Shown here: piece after piece, positions 14,640-22,009 of the stretch
Layout: each line of letters begins with the position of its first letter
How positions within the stretch are numbered: position 1 is the first letter of the stretch
Origin: an uncultured Clostridia bacterium
GTDB taxonomy: Bacteria > Bacillota > Clostridia > UMGS1810
Direction of reading: 5' to 3'
DNA length: 26,717 nucleotides
Assembly (NCBI GenBank): GCA_905210855.1
Contig: CAJLYL010000016.1
Span: 1 to 26,717 of the forward strand
Program-made: the position numbers and the translations under genes
Notes under the pieces: model-generated
What the model was told of the DNA's origin: nothing
Databases searched by the model: none
Seen by the model: the letters and a program-made list of their open reading frames with translations, nothing else

Positions 14640-15287
14640 TTACTTGCTCGGCACACTCTTCCAATCCTTGAGGAAGCGCTCTATTCCGGCGTCGGTCAGC
14701 GGATGGCAAATCATCTGGCAGATTACCTTGTAAGGTACGGTGGCGATGTGAGCGCCTGCAAGCGCCGCGTCCACAACATCCTCGGGGCTTCTTATGCTCG
14801 CCGCGATTATCTCGGTGTTTATGCCGTGGATATCGAACATAGAGGCGATTTCTTCAATCAGCTTATTGCCGTCGGACGAGATATCGTTGAGTCTGCCGAC
14901 AAAGGGGCTGACATAGCTTGCGCCGGCGCGCGCCGCAAGCAAAGCCTGAGCCGGACTGAATATCAGCGTGACGTTGGTGCGGATGCCCTTTGCGCTGAGC
15001 TGTTTCACAGCCTTTAGGCCATCTGCGGTCATGGGGATTTTGATGACTATGTTTTTGTGAATCTTTGCAAGTTCAAGTGCCTCTGAGACCATCTTGTCCG
15101 CCTCGAGACTGATAACTTCTGCTGAGATAGGGCCGTCAACTATTGATGTTATCTCAGTTACAACATTTTTAAAAACCTTGCCCTCTTTTGCGATGAGCGA
15201 CGGATTTGTCGTAACGCCGCACACTACTCCCAAATCGTTTGCCTTTCTGATTTCCTCAACATTTGCAGTATCGATAAATAATTTCAT
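14640..15287 (-). CDS. Fructose-6-phosphate aldolase / TalC-type transaldolase
   Basis: The 215-aa product belongs to the small TalC/FSA class of class I aldolases and transaldolases. The Schiff-base lysine is Lys83 in VIKIPMT. Asp6 in FIDTAN and VTTNPS at 25-30 complete the active site. Members either transfer dihydroxyacetone between sugar phosphates (sedoheptulose 7-phosphate plus glyceraldehyde 3-phosphate) or cleave fructose 6-phosphate; sequence inspection cannot separate the two with confidence. ATG 15287 has GGAGAGG upstream. It leads an operon with a ROK kinase and a GmhA-like isomerase, which suggests a dedicated ketose-phosphate route. Confidence 0.9.
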   Translation of the reverse strand: MKLFIDTANVEEIRKANDLGVVCGVTTNPSLIAKEGKVFKNVVTEITSIVDGPISAEVISLEADKMVSEALELAKIHKNIVIKIPMTADGLKAVKQLSAKGIRTNVTLIFSPAQALLAARAGASYVSPFVGRLNDISSDGNKLIEEIASMFDIHGINTEIIAASIRSPEDVVDAALAGAHIATVPYKVICQMICHPLTDAGIERFLKDWKSVPSK

Positions 15288-15320
15288 ATGTAACCTCTCC
15301 TTTTGGTTTGACCTATGCCT

Positions 15321-15349
15321 ATTATATTTTCAAAAGAGAGATAATTGAA
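15321..15349 (-). promoter_or_regulatory. Candidate promoter of the talC-ROK-SIS operon
   Basis: A consensus TATAAT (15321-15326, minus strand) lies 34 bases before the aldolase start codon. The hexamer 17 bases upstream, TTCAAT, is a poor -35, so the promoter may be weak or need an activator. Confidence 0.45.
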
Positions 15350-15528
15350 TAGATTTTAATGACAATATGAACAGATAATTTATACTTTTGTGACAATATC
15401 AAAAATATGATGTGTGCTCTGAGTTGAACATGGCAATTTTGTGTGAATAATCGAAATATCGGTAATACAAAACCGCATACCGGCAGTTTCATGCCGTAAA
15501 ACAATGGCGAATAGCAAAAATTCAAAGG
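15350..15528. other. A+T-rich intergenic stretch without a gene
   Basis: No convincing coding sequence was seen on either strand between the gap terminator and the aldolase promoter. It holds only a small hairpin, CGGCA-N6-TGCCG at 15481-15496. The space could carry an activator site for the weak downstream promoter. Confidence 0.4.
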
Positions 15529-15561
15529 CAAAAAACAAGACTGCCGAAACGACAGTCTTGT
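15529..15561 (-). terminator. Rho-independent terminator after gap
   Basis: ACAAGACTG and CAGTCTTGT pair perfectly over 9 bases with a 9-base loop and are followed by a T run on the minus strand. It lies about 45 bases after the gap stop codon. Confidence 0.85.
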
Positions 15562-15604
15562 TTGCTTAAATATTTAAAATGAACAACTTTCTTAGCAAAA
15601 GAGA

Positions 15605-16621
15605 TTACGCAAGCTCTGCGAAATACTTTATTGTTCTGACCATCTGGCTTGTGTAGGAGTTCTCGTTGTCGTACCAGGAAACAACCTGTACTTCATAGAG
15701 ATCGTCGCCGATGGGAGCTACCATTGTCTGAGTAGCGTCGAAGAGTGAGCCGTATCTCATACCAACTATGTCGGAAGATACAATCTCGTCTGTGTTGTAG
15801 CCGAAGGACTCGTTTGAAGCAGCCTTCATAGCAGCGTTGATGCCCTCAACGGAAACATCCTTGCCCTTTACAACGGCTGTAAGAATAGTTGTGGAGCCTG
15901 TCGGTGTGGGAACTCTCTGTGCGGAACCGATGAGCTTGCCGTTAAGCTCGGGGATAACAAGACCGATAGCCTTTGCAGCACCTGTGGAGTTCGGAACGAT
16001 ATTTACAGCAGCGGCTCTGGATCTTCTGAGGTCGCCCTTTCTCTGAGGACCGTCCAAAGTCATCTGGTCGCCTGTATAAGCGTGAATTGTGCACATGATA
16101 CCCGACTGGATTGCAGCGTACTTGTTGAGTGCGTCAGCCATGGGAGCCAGGCAGTTTGTTGTGCAGGAAGCAGCGGAGATAATTGTGTCATCTGCCTTAA
16201 GAGTGTTGTGGTTTACATTGTAAACAACAGTGGGGAGATCGTTGCCTGCGGGAGCAGAGATAACAACCTTCTTAGCGCCGGCATTGATGTGAGCCTGAGC
16301 CTTTGCCTTAGAGGTGTAGAAACCTGAGCACTCCAGAACAACATCTACATCAAGCTCGCCCCAGGGGCAATTGTTTGCATCCGGAAAAGCGTAGATTTTG
16401 ATTTCCTTTCCGTCAACTGTGATGGAATCCTCGCCGGAAGTAACCTTGTCTGCAAGAGCATACTTACCCTGTGAAGAATCGTACTTGAGAAGATGTGCAA
16501 GCATCTTCGGGCTTGTGAGATCGTTGATTGCAACAACTTCATAACCCTCTGCACCGAACATCTGTCTGAAAGCCAGACGGCCGATACGACCAAAACCATT
16601 AATAGCAACTTTAACTGCCAT
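15605..16621 (-). CDS. gap: Glyceraldehyde-3-phosphate dehydrogenase, type I
   Basis: GAPDH oxidises glyceraldehyde 3-phosphate to 1,3-bisphosphoglycerate in glycolysis. The protein has 338 aa. The Rossmann start NGFGRIGR is at 8-15, Asp34 in AINDLT suggests NAD preference, and the catalytic Cys153 is in SCTTNCLAP. RVPTPTGS and WYDNENSY are the usual substrate and NAD contacts. ATG 16621 has AAAGGAGGAA. It is a single-gene unit with its own promoter and a strong terminator; pgk and tpiA are not adjacent here. Codon use looks more biased than its neighbours, as expected for a highly expressed gene. Confidence 0.97.
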   Translation of the reverse strand: MAVKVAINGFGRIGRLAFRQMFGAEGYEVVAINDLTSPKMLAHLLKYDSSQGKYALADKVTSGEDSITVDGKEIKIYAFPDANNCPWGELDVDVVLECSGFYTSKAKAQAHINAGAKKVVISAPAGNDLPTVVYNVNHNTLKADDTIISAASCTTNCLAPMADALNKYAAIQSGIMCTIHAYTGDQMTLDGPQRKGDLRRSRAAAVNIVPNSTGAAKAIGLVIPELNGKLIGSAQRVPTPTGSTTILTAVVKGKDVSVEGINAAMKAASNESFGYNTDEIVSSDIVGMRYGSLFDATQTMVAPIGDDLYEVQVVSWYDNENSYTSQMVRTIKYFAELA

Positions 16622-16658
16622 TTCAAAATTCCTCCTTTAGTATATAACTATATTATAT

Positions 16659-16687
16659 ATTCTACTATAAAACGCCTGTTTATGCAA
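16659..16687 (-). promoter_or_regulatory. Promoter of gap
   Basis: On the minus strand TTGCAT is followed after 17 bases by TAGAAT, with further TATA-rich sequence before the RBS. A second TATAAT a few bases downstream could serve as an alternative -10. Confidence 0.6.
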
Positions 16688-16724
16688 TATTTTTTGTTAA
16701 AAAAATAACACAAATTTTATTGTT

Positions 16725-17300
16725 TTATTCCGTCACAACTGATACATTTTTCATAACGACGGGTGTCATGGGCTTGTCATTGGGGTCGGTTTTCACCGCA
16801 GCGATTTTCTCCACATTCTCGTAGCCCTCGACAACCTCGCCGAATGCGGCATAGTTGCCGTCCAGGAATGATGCGTCGTCCACGCAGATGAAGAACTGGC
16901 TGCTTGCCGAGTTGGGGTCGTTTGCCCTCGCCATGGAAATTACGCCCTTTTTGTGCGAAAGCGTATTGCCCTCGTAGCCGTTGGACGCGAACTCACCCTC
17001 AACATTCTTGCCGCTGCCGCCCATGCCCGTGCCCTCGGGACATCCGCCCTGAACCACAAAGCCCGGAACCACGCGATGGAATGTGAGTCCGTTGTAGAAG
17101 CCGGAAGTCACAAGCTGCAAAAAGTTCTCAACGGTTTTCGGCGCATACTCCGGATAAAGCTCCACCGTGAAGGTTGTGCCGTCCTCCATTTCAAACCTCA
17201 CTTTTGAGTGTGCGGGCGCGGTGTTGTCGCTGCCGCAGCCGCCCATGCCGAGCATCATGCACATGACAAGCGCGCTCAGCTTAAAGATTTTTTTGAACAT
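16725..17300 (-). CDS. Cyclophilin-type peptidyl-prolyl isomerase, lipoprotein
   Basis: This cyclophilin catalyses cis-trans isomerisation of Xaa-Pro bonds, here probably on the outer face of the membrane. The 191-aa protein begins with a signal sequence ending in a lipobox-like MGGC, so Cys22 would be lipid-modified; the -3 residue is Met, not Leu, which makes the lipobox imperfect. The cyclophilin core covers about 33-190, with FHRVVPGFVVQGG and SQFFICVDDASFLDGNYAAFGEV, the usual active-site stretches. The RBS AAAGGAG precedes ATG 17300. A promoter lies over the end of the upstream gene. Confidence 0.92.
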   Translation of the reverse strand: MFKKIFKLSALVMCMMLGMGGCGSDNTAPAHSKVRFEMEDGTTFTVELYPEYAPKTVENFLQLVTSGFYNGLTFHRVVPGFVVQGGCPEGTGMGGSGKNVEGEFASNGYEGNTLSHKKGVISMARANDPNSASSQFFICVDDASFLDGNYAAFGEVVEGYENVEKIAAVKTDPNDKPMTPVVMKNVSVVTE

Positions 17301-17329
17301 TGGTTTTCTCCTTTCGTTAGTCTACAACT

Positions 17330-17358
17330 ATTATAACCAATTATCACTCATTTTGCAA
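17330..17358 (-). promoter_or_regulatory. Promoter of the cyclophilin gene
   Basis: TTGCAA, 17 bases, TATAAT on the minus strand. The -35 lies within the last codons of the 310-aa gene, so the cyclophilin gene can be transcribed independently as well as by read-through. Confidence 0.6.
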
Positions 17359-18276
17359 GTACTTTTCAAAATACTGTCCGTCCTCCGCAAGATAAACCCC
17401 TGCAATATGGTATCCGCCGCTGAAAACGCAGCAATCTCTCAGCTGCGGCATGGGGCACACATGGCGGCACTCCGGTATGCCTATGGCAATATGGCACGGG
17501 TCGTCCTTTTTTACTCCGGCTATGTAGTACCCTGCCTTGCCGACCGCCGCGGCGGCATATCTGCCCGAAAGTATGTGCCGCACCGCCGACAGGTTGGTTA
17601 TGCCGCTGCTGCCCGTTATCCTGTGCCACTCAAACCCGTCCGATTCAAGCTCGGTGTCGCCGCCGATGACTTCATACGAATCGAGATTCTTTTTTATGCC
17701 AGATATATACTCGTTTATCCTCGCGCGGCTGATTTTTTTGCCGCTCTTCATGCCGCCGAGTACTTTTTTTGCATTCGCCACGGCTATGTCGTCATGCGGA
17801 GCGTTGTTTTCCTTTTTCAGAGTATTTTCGCGTTTTAATCTTTTTTCTGAATTCTCATGCTTTTTCACATTTCTCTGCACTGCGCCTGTCTCGTCAATCG
17901 GTGCTGCGCTCAAAAACCTTGCCGCATTCCACTCGAGCCCGAAAAACGCCGCCGCGACGGGTTCCTCATTTTCTCCGTCATATCTCGTCACAAGATATGT
18001 GTCGGCGTCGCCTATATTAAAACTTCTGTCGGCGACGGATTCCGCCGTAAATTCGCCCGAGACGGTGCCGCTGTGCCCCTTTGCCTCGTAATAGCCGATA
18101 AGATACGGCTTCTCCGCAGCATGAGAGGTGGACATGGCATAGAGACGAAGCATATCGCCGTCGGCATATGCCGGATGGTTCATATCAAACCGAATCGATA
18201 CGGAATCGGCGGTGCACACGCGCTCCGCCGTACCCGAGACGCCTTTTGCGTACGGGCTGATTATTATGCTGTTCAT
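17344..18276 (-). CDS. Unrecognised 310-aa protein with charged linker
   Basis: I do not recognise this protein. It lacks a signal peptide or membrane segment. An N-terminal beta-rich part (about 1-135) is followed by a highly charged Lys/Glu linker (about 138-165, KKHENSEKRLKRENTLKKEN). A C-terminal part (about 190-310) contains WHRITGSSGITNL, YYIAGVKKDDPCHIAIGIPE and a closing GYHIAGVYLAEDGQYFE. The C-terminal pattern recalls domains at the ends of uncharacterised clostridial proteins, but I cannot name the family. ATG 18276 is preferred: the purine site GGGAG is 11 bases upstream. A GTG at 18288 abuts that site. The RBS is buried in a strong hairpin, so translation or transcription may be gated. 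Confidence 0.75.
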   Translation of the reverse strand: MNSIIISPYAKGVSGTAERVCTADSVSIRFDMNHPAYADGDMLRLYAMSTSHAAEKPYLIGYYEAKGHSGTVSGEFTAESVADRSFNIGDADTYLVTRYDGENEEPVAAAFFGLEWNAARFLSAAPIDETGAVQRNVKKHENSEKRLKRENTLKKENNAPHDDIAVANAKKVLGGMKSGKKISRARINEYISGIKKNLDSYEVIGGDTELESDGFEWHRITGSSGITNLSAVRHILSGRYAAAAVGKAGYYIAGVKKDDPCHIAIGIPECRHVCPMPQLRDCCVFSGGYHIAGVYLAEDGQYFEKYLQNE

Positions 18277-18283
18277 AAAAAAT

Positions 18284-18337
18284 CGCACTCCCTTTGCATA
18301 TATTTGTTCTCATACAAATGTATGCAAAAGGAGTGCG
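18284..18337 (-). terminator. Long hairpin with T run overlapping the RBS of the 310-aa gene
   Basis: Two 24-base arms (18284-18307 and 18314-18337) pair with one mismatch and one G-T wobble around a 6-base loop. On the minus strand the stem ends in GGGAGTGCG and is followed by six T, then ATG 18276. It looks like a terminator for the kinase-like gene upstream, yet its 3' arm holds the only plausible RBS of the next gene. It could act as an attenuator or translational gate. The outer arm sequence GGAGTGCGG also occurs in the hairpin at 12945-12980. Confidence 0.75.
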
Positions 18338-18340
18338 GAA

Positions 18341-18373
18341 ATTGCTTGCGGAACATTCATGCCGCAAGGCAAT
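18341..18373 (-). repeat. Second stem-loop in the same gap
   Basis: ATTGCTTGCGG (18341-18351) pairs with CCGCAAGGCAAT (18362-18373) with one bulged base and a 10-base loop. It lies directly after the stop of the kinase-like gene and just before the 24-base hairpin, giving two stem-loops in tandem. Confidence 0.6.
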
Positions 18374-18384
18374 TCATCATATTG

Positions 18385-18984
18385 TTACATATCATACTTT
18401 GTCCTTATGTAACCCTCTATCAGCTCGGCAGTCTTTTCAACGCCGATTTTGCTGCTGTTTACCGAAAGCTCGTAATTTCGCGAATCTCCCCACTTGTTCT
18501 TGCAGTAGTGGTTATGATAAGACTTTCTCTTTTTGTCGCGCTGGACAATGATGTTCTCCGCCTTGTCAAAAGTTACGTTGTATATGCGGCTTATACGCTC
18601 AATCTTGGCATCGATATCGCCAAGAATAAACACCGTGGTAAGGCAGTCATAGTTCTTTAAAATCTCCTCGGAGCATCTGCCGACTATCACGAAAGACTCG
18701 CCGCTCTCCGCCTTTTTGCGCAGAAAATCAAACTGGATGTTGGCAATGTTCTCCTCGGGAGAATTGCTGTAACCCTGCACATTGCGCGAAAAGAGCTTGA
18801 TTTTCGGCTTTTCGTCATATTTTTCGAGTTTTTCAAAGTTGAGTTTTTTTTCGTCGGCTATCTCGCGCAGCAAATTGTTGTCATAGAGCGGAAGCGCAAA
18901 CTTCTCTGCCAGCAGTTCCGCCACCTCATGACCGCCGCTGCCGAATTCACGGCCGACAGAAATAATCATCTGACTCGTACCCAT
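18385..18984 (-). CDS. Cytidylate-kinase-like protein
   Basis: The 199-aa product fits the cytidylate-kinase-like family, a P-loop group found beside transporters and regulators in Clostridia and distinct from housekeeping Cmk. The nucleotide-binding start is ISVGREFGSGGHEVAELLAEK (about 8-28). FVIVGRCSEEIL near residue 97 and a LID-like basic segment, QRDKKRKSYHNHYCKNKWGD (about 147-166), follow. The real substrate is unknown. ATG 18984 has GAGGAGG upstream. It begins 18 bases after the permease stop, so the two form an operon. Confidence 0.8.
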   Translation of the reverse strand: MGTSQMIISVGREFGSGGHEVAELLAEKFALPLYDNNLLREIADEKKLNFEKLEKYDEKPKIKLFSRNVQGYSNSPEENIANIQFDFLRKKAESGESFVIVGRCSEEILKNYDCLTTVFILGDIDAKIERISRIYNVTFDKAENIIVQRDKKRKSYHNHYCKNKWGDSRNYELSVNSSKIGVEKTAELIEGYIRTKYDM

Positions 18985-19002
18985 GGTTTTTCCTCCTCAA
19001 AA

Positions 19003-20355
19003 TTATAAATATCTTGCGCAAATAAATACCGTGGAAATCACAAGCACAATGACCGTTGCCGGAACCATAGCCTTGCAATAGCGCCCCCAGCCCACGGGGT
19101 AACCCTCTTTTGCCGCAACGGATGTGCCCACAACATTTGCCGAAGCGCCTATCGGAGTGGCGCTGCCGCCGATGTCCGTGCCCATGGACAGCGCCCAGGT
19201 GAGCACCTCGGTGTCTATGCCGCAAGCCGCAGACAGGCTCTTGATAATCGGTATCATGGTCGCCGCAAACGGAATGTTATCTATAAACGCGCTTGCTACG
19301 CCCGATATCCATATGATAATTGTCACCATGAGATACAGGTTGCCCTGACAGATTTTTTCTATCAGTCCGGCAATTATCTCAAGCACACCGGTCTGCTCCA
19401 GTCCGCCGACTACCACGAAAAGTCCCACAAAGAAAAGCAGGGTCTTGTAGTCTATGCCGCGGATAAGCTTTAGCGCGTCCTTGCCCGAAGCAATGAGCGT
19501 GATTATCGCGATGAATGTGCCGATAAACGCAACCGTAAGCCCCGTCTGCGCGTGGCTGACAAGCAGCACTATGGCAATTGCAAATATCACACAGCTGCTT
19601 GCAAAGCTCTTTTTATCCGTAATTGCCGATGACGGCGAAGGATAGTTCCCTCTGTCAGCCGCACTCTCGTCCGATTTTAGTTCTTTCCTGAACACAAGCA
19701 GAAAATATGCAATCATCACAACAACCGATATTGCAGCTATTACACCGGTATTGGTGATAAAATCGCCGAAAGAATATCCGAGCGATGTGCCTATAATGAT
19801 GTTCGGAGGGTCGCCGCACATTGTTGCCGAACCGCCGAGATTTGCGCAGAAAATTTCCGCAAGAATCATAGGGATGGGGTCAAAACGCAGCATCTGCGCA
19901 AGCTCCACCGTGACTGCCGCAAGAAAGAGTATGACCGTTATGCTGTCTATAAACATCGACAGCACCGCCGACATGAGCATAAACGTGATAAATATAGGTA
20001 TGACCTTATATTTAACGAGATTTGCAATGGTTATGCAGAGCCAGCGGAAAAATCCCGCCTTTGCCATGCCCTCAACCATTACCATCATGCCCATGATGAA
20101 AATAATCGTTGCCCAGTTGATGCCCGAAGATGTCTCCTCGCCTGCGCCCGACTGATGCCAAAAATTCAATGTGAAAATGCTGCGCACATTGAGTGTGGCG
20201 CTGATTGCCCCGTAGCTGTGCATACACAGTCCGAAGACAAACACCAGTGTAGCGGCGGCGCAGAGCAGTGTAACAATGTGTCTTTCGAGCTTTTCCGAAA
20301 TTACCAGTGCGAACATCAATATAAATATCGATATCGCGAAAATTTGTGCCAACAT
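19003..20355 (-). CDS. SLC13/ArsB-type ion permease
   Basis: This is a 450-aa polytopic membrane protein with roughly 11-12 hydrophobic segments. Two related half-motifs are clear: NLGGSATMCGDPPNIIIGTSLG (about 174-195) and, near the C-terminus, DIGGSATPIGASANVVGTS. These are the paired re-entrant loops of the ion transporter superfamily (SLC13, ArsB, NhaD, P protein). Substrates in this group include arsenite, sodium, sulfate and dicarboxylates; no arsR or other ars gene is near, so arsenite is not favoured. ATG 20355 has GGAGG at 20363-20367. It leads an operon with the cytidylate-kinase-like gene. Confidence 0.85.
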   Translation of the reverse strand: MLAQIFAISIFILMFALVISEKLERHIVTLLCAAATLVFVFGLCMHSYGAISATLNVRSIFTLNFWHQSGAGEETSSGINWATIIFIMGMMVMVEGMAKAGFFRWLCITIANLVKYKVIPIFITFMLMSAVLSMFIDSITVILFLAAVTVELAQMLRFDPIPMILAEIFCANLGGSATMCGDPPNIIIGTSLGYSFGDFITNTGVIAAISVVVMIAYFLLVFRKELKSDESAADRGNYPSPSSAITDKKSFASSCVIFAIAIVLLVSHAQTGLTVAFIGTFIAIITLIASGKDALKLIRGIDYKTLLFFVGLFVVVGGLEQTGVLEIIAGLIEKICQGNLYLMVTIIIWISGVASAFIDNIPFAATMIPIIKSLSAACGIDTEVLTWALSMGTDIGGSATPIGASANVVGTSVAAKEGYPVGWGRYCKAMVPATVIVLVISTVFICARYL

Positions 20356-20418
20356 CGCTGTGCCTCCATTAGTGTAATATTAAAATAAAAACTTGTAAAA
20401 TACAAATTCCAATCATAC

Positions 20419-20447
20419 ATTATATAACCATTCGACAAAAAAGTCAA
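20419..20447 (-). promoter_or_regulatory. Promoter of the permease and kinase-like operon
   Basis: On the minus strand TTGACT, 17 bases, then a consensus TATAAT. The leader to the start codon is about 55 bases and shows no strong structure. Confidence 0.75.
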
Positions 20448-20564
20448 AGTTTTTTTTAATGCTTTGCCGAAAATTTGCCGCCGGCGCAGATTTAATAAAA
20501 TCACATACCGATTGGCGCAAAAAATTTCAAATGTTGTGATACAATTGATGGGTGACAAAAAAAT

Positions 20565-20637
20565 AAGAAAATGAACTCCAAATATGATATAATGTTTAAC
20601 GACCAAGCAAAACATTAGTCAAAGGAGTCATTTTCTT
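20565..20637 (+). repeat. Leader inverted repeat of the transposase remnant
   Basis: AAGAAAATGAACTCC (20565-20579) is complementary, with one bulge, to GGAGTCATTTTCTT (20624-20637), which contains the RBS of the transposase remnant. The pairing would mask that RBS. A TATAAT lies between the arms. Outside, CAATTG-N5-TGACAA (20542-20556) and TTGTCAATTG (21052-21061) may be worn terminal repeats. The stretch from 20448 to 20564 holds nothing else I can name. Confidence 0.45.
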
Positions 20638-21038
20638 ATGAATATTCTATCATCAAATCCCCACTTTCGTCAACAGGTAATTAAAAAATTTACAAAGTTG
20701 GTGTCAGAGGCATCAAAATACTACCGTGTCAGCAGAAACGCCATATATGAAAGGTGCGCAAAATACGACGGGAAGAGTTGAAAAAGTCTTTTAGACAAGA
20801 GCCTCAGACCACATCATCCAAATGAACATACCCCATGGAAAAGGAAATGATACTGAGACAATATCCCGGATATCGGAATGATATTATAATGCTGTGGGAT
20901 TCATTGCGCAAAAGCGGATATAAGCGCAGCTGTACCGGTCCGGCGAGAGTGGTAAACAAGCGGATAAAACCACAAATTAAGAAAAAGCAAGCAAGAAAAC
21001 CGTTTGAGGTCTTGCCTTTTTCTATCATCATTGTGTAA
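20638..21038 (+). pseudogene. Degenerate IS481-like transposase, 5' part only
   Basis: From ATG 20638 the reading frame gives 47 residues with a helix-turn-helix stretch (YYRVSRNAIYERCAKYDGKS), then TGA at 20779-20781 where relatives have Trp. The same frame continues as KSLLDKSLRPHHPNEHT. A frameshift then leads to EKEMILRQYPGYRNDIIMLWD and SLRKSGYKRS (from 20835), ending at 21038. These blocks, in this order, are the N-terminal half of clostridial DDE integrase-type transposases of the IS481 kind, recognised from memory. The DDE catalytic core is missing, so it is inactive: one nonsense change, one frameshift and a 3' deletion. Confidence 0.8.
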
Positions 21039-21078
21039 TCACAATCCGATTTTGTCAATTGTTTTTCAAAAAATCTCT

Positions 21079-22002
21079 TCATCGGCATTTTGCAAGATAC
21101 TTCGTCATTTCCTCAATATATGTCGCGCCGATTTCGGTGAGCGGGCTGTGTTTCTTGCGGATATAGCCAATCTCCATGGACGGGTTGGGGTTATCCGCGT
21201 CGCCCTCAAAGGGAACCGCGACAAAATCACTGCCGTTAAGCTCCTCGCAGATGATTCCCGAGCACAGAGTATAGCCGTCGAGCCCCACCATAAGGTTAAG
21301 CATGGTGGAGCGGTCCGTCGCCTTGATTATCCGCGGATATTCATTTGTACTCAGTATTTCCTCGGCAAAATAAAACGAACCCTTCTCGCCCTGCTCAAAC
21401 GACAGGCAGGGATAGTCCGCAAGCTGTTCATAGCTGATTGATTTTTCATTTGCAAGCGGATGCTTGCGCCATATATACACATACGCCTTGCAGTTGATGA
21501 GCGCAGCAAACTCAAGACCGTTGTCGCGCAAAATTTTCTCCATAATCTTGCGGTTGAAGTCATTCATATACAAAATGCCTATCTCGCTCTTAAGACCGGC
21601 GACATCCGCTATGACCTCCGCCGTCTTGCACTCGCGCATGGCAAACTCATAGTTGAGTGTGTCATATTTTTTCACCGTCTCCACAAAGGCTTTCACGGCA
21701 AAAGAATAATGCTGAGACGAAACGCCGAATTTGCGTTTTATGTTGCCCGTGCCGGCATATTTGCCGCGGATAAGCTCATATTGCTGATACAGCTGGCGCG
21801 CGTACACAAGAAATTCCTCGCCCTCGGCGGTCGGCTGCGCGCCCTTACCAGTGCGCGCAAAGATGTTTATGCCCACCTCGCCCTCAAGCTCCTTCACGGC
21901 ACTCGTCAGCGTCGGCTGAGATATAAACAGCGCCTCTGCGGCTTTGTTCATGGAGCCGCAATCCGCAATGGTTATTACATATAATATCTGCTGCAATGTC
22001 AT
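21079..22002 (-). CDS. LysR-family transcriptional regulator
   Basis: The 307-aa protein has the LysR winged helix-turn-helix at residues 1-60 (MTLQQILYVITIADCGSMNK, then AAEALFISQPTLTSAVKELE), followed by a periplasmic-binding-protein-like effector domain (about 88-300). The effector is not predictable. ATG 22002 lies 7 bases beyond the mnmA stop, and its RBS (AGGGGGTGAT) overlaps that stop codon, so translation is coupled. A longer in-frame start at 22053 would overlap mnmA by 44 bases and is unlikely. LysR genes are usually divergent from their targets; here no divergent partner exists, so it may act elsewhere or on its own operon. Confidence 0.92.
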   Translation of the reverse strand: MTLQQILYVITIADCGSMNKAAEALFISQPTLTSAVKELEGEVGINIFARTGKGAQPTAEGEEFLVYARQLYQQYELIRGKYAGTGNIKRKFGVSSQHYSFAVKAFVETVKKYDTLNYEFAMRECKTAEVIADVAGLKSEIGILYMNDFNRKIMEKILRDNGLEFAALINCKAYVYIWRKHPLANEKSISYEQLADYPCLSFEQGEKGSFYFAEEILSTNEYPRIIKATDRSTMLNLMVGLDGYTLCSGIICEELNGSDFVAVPFEGDADNPNPSMEIGYIRKKHSPLTEIGATYIEEMTKYLAKCR

Positions 22003-22009
22003 GAGCGCA

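Noticed and set aside
20542..21061. Complete insertion sequence with terminal repeats
   Set aside because: Possible end repeats (CAATTG...TGACAA and TTGTCAATTG) are imperfect and no target duplication was found; only a remnant is supported.
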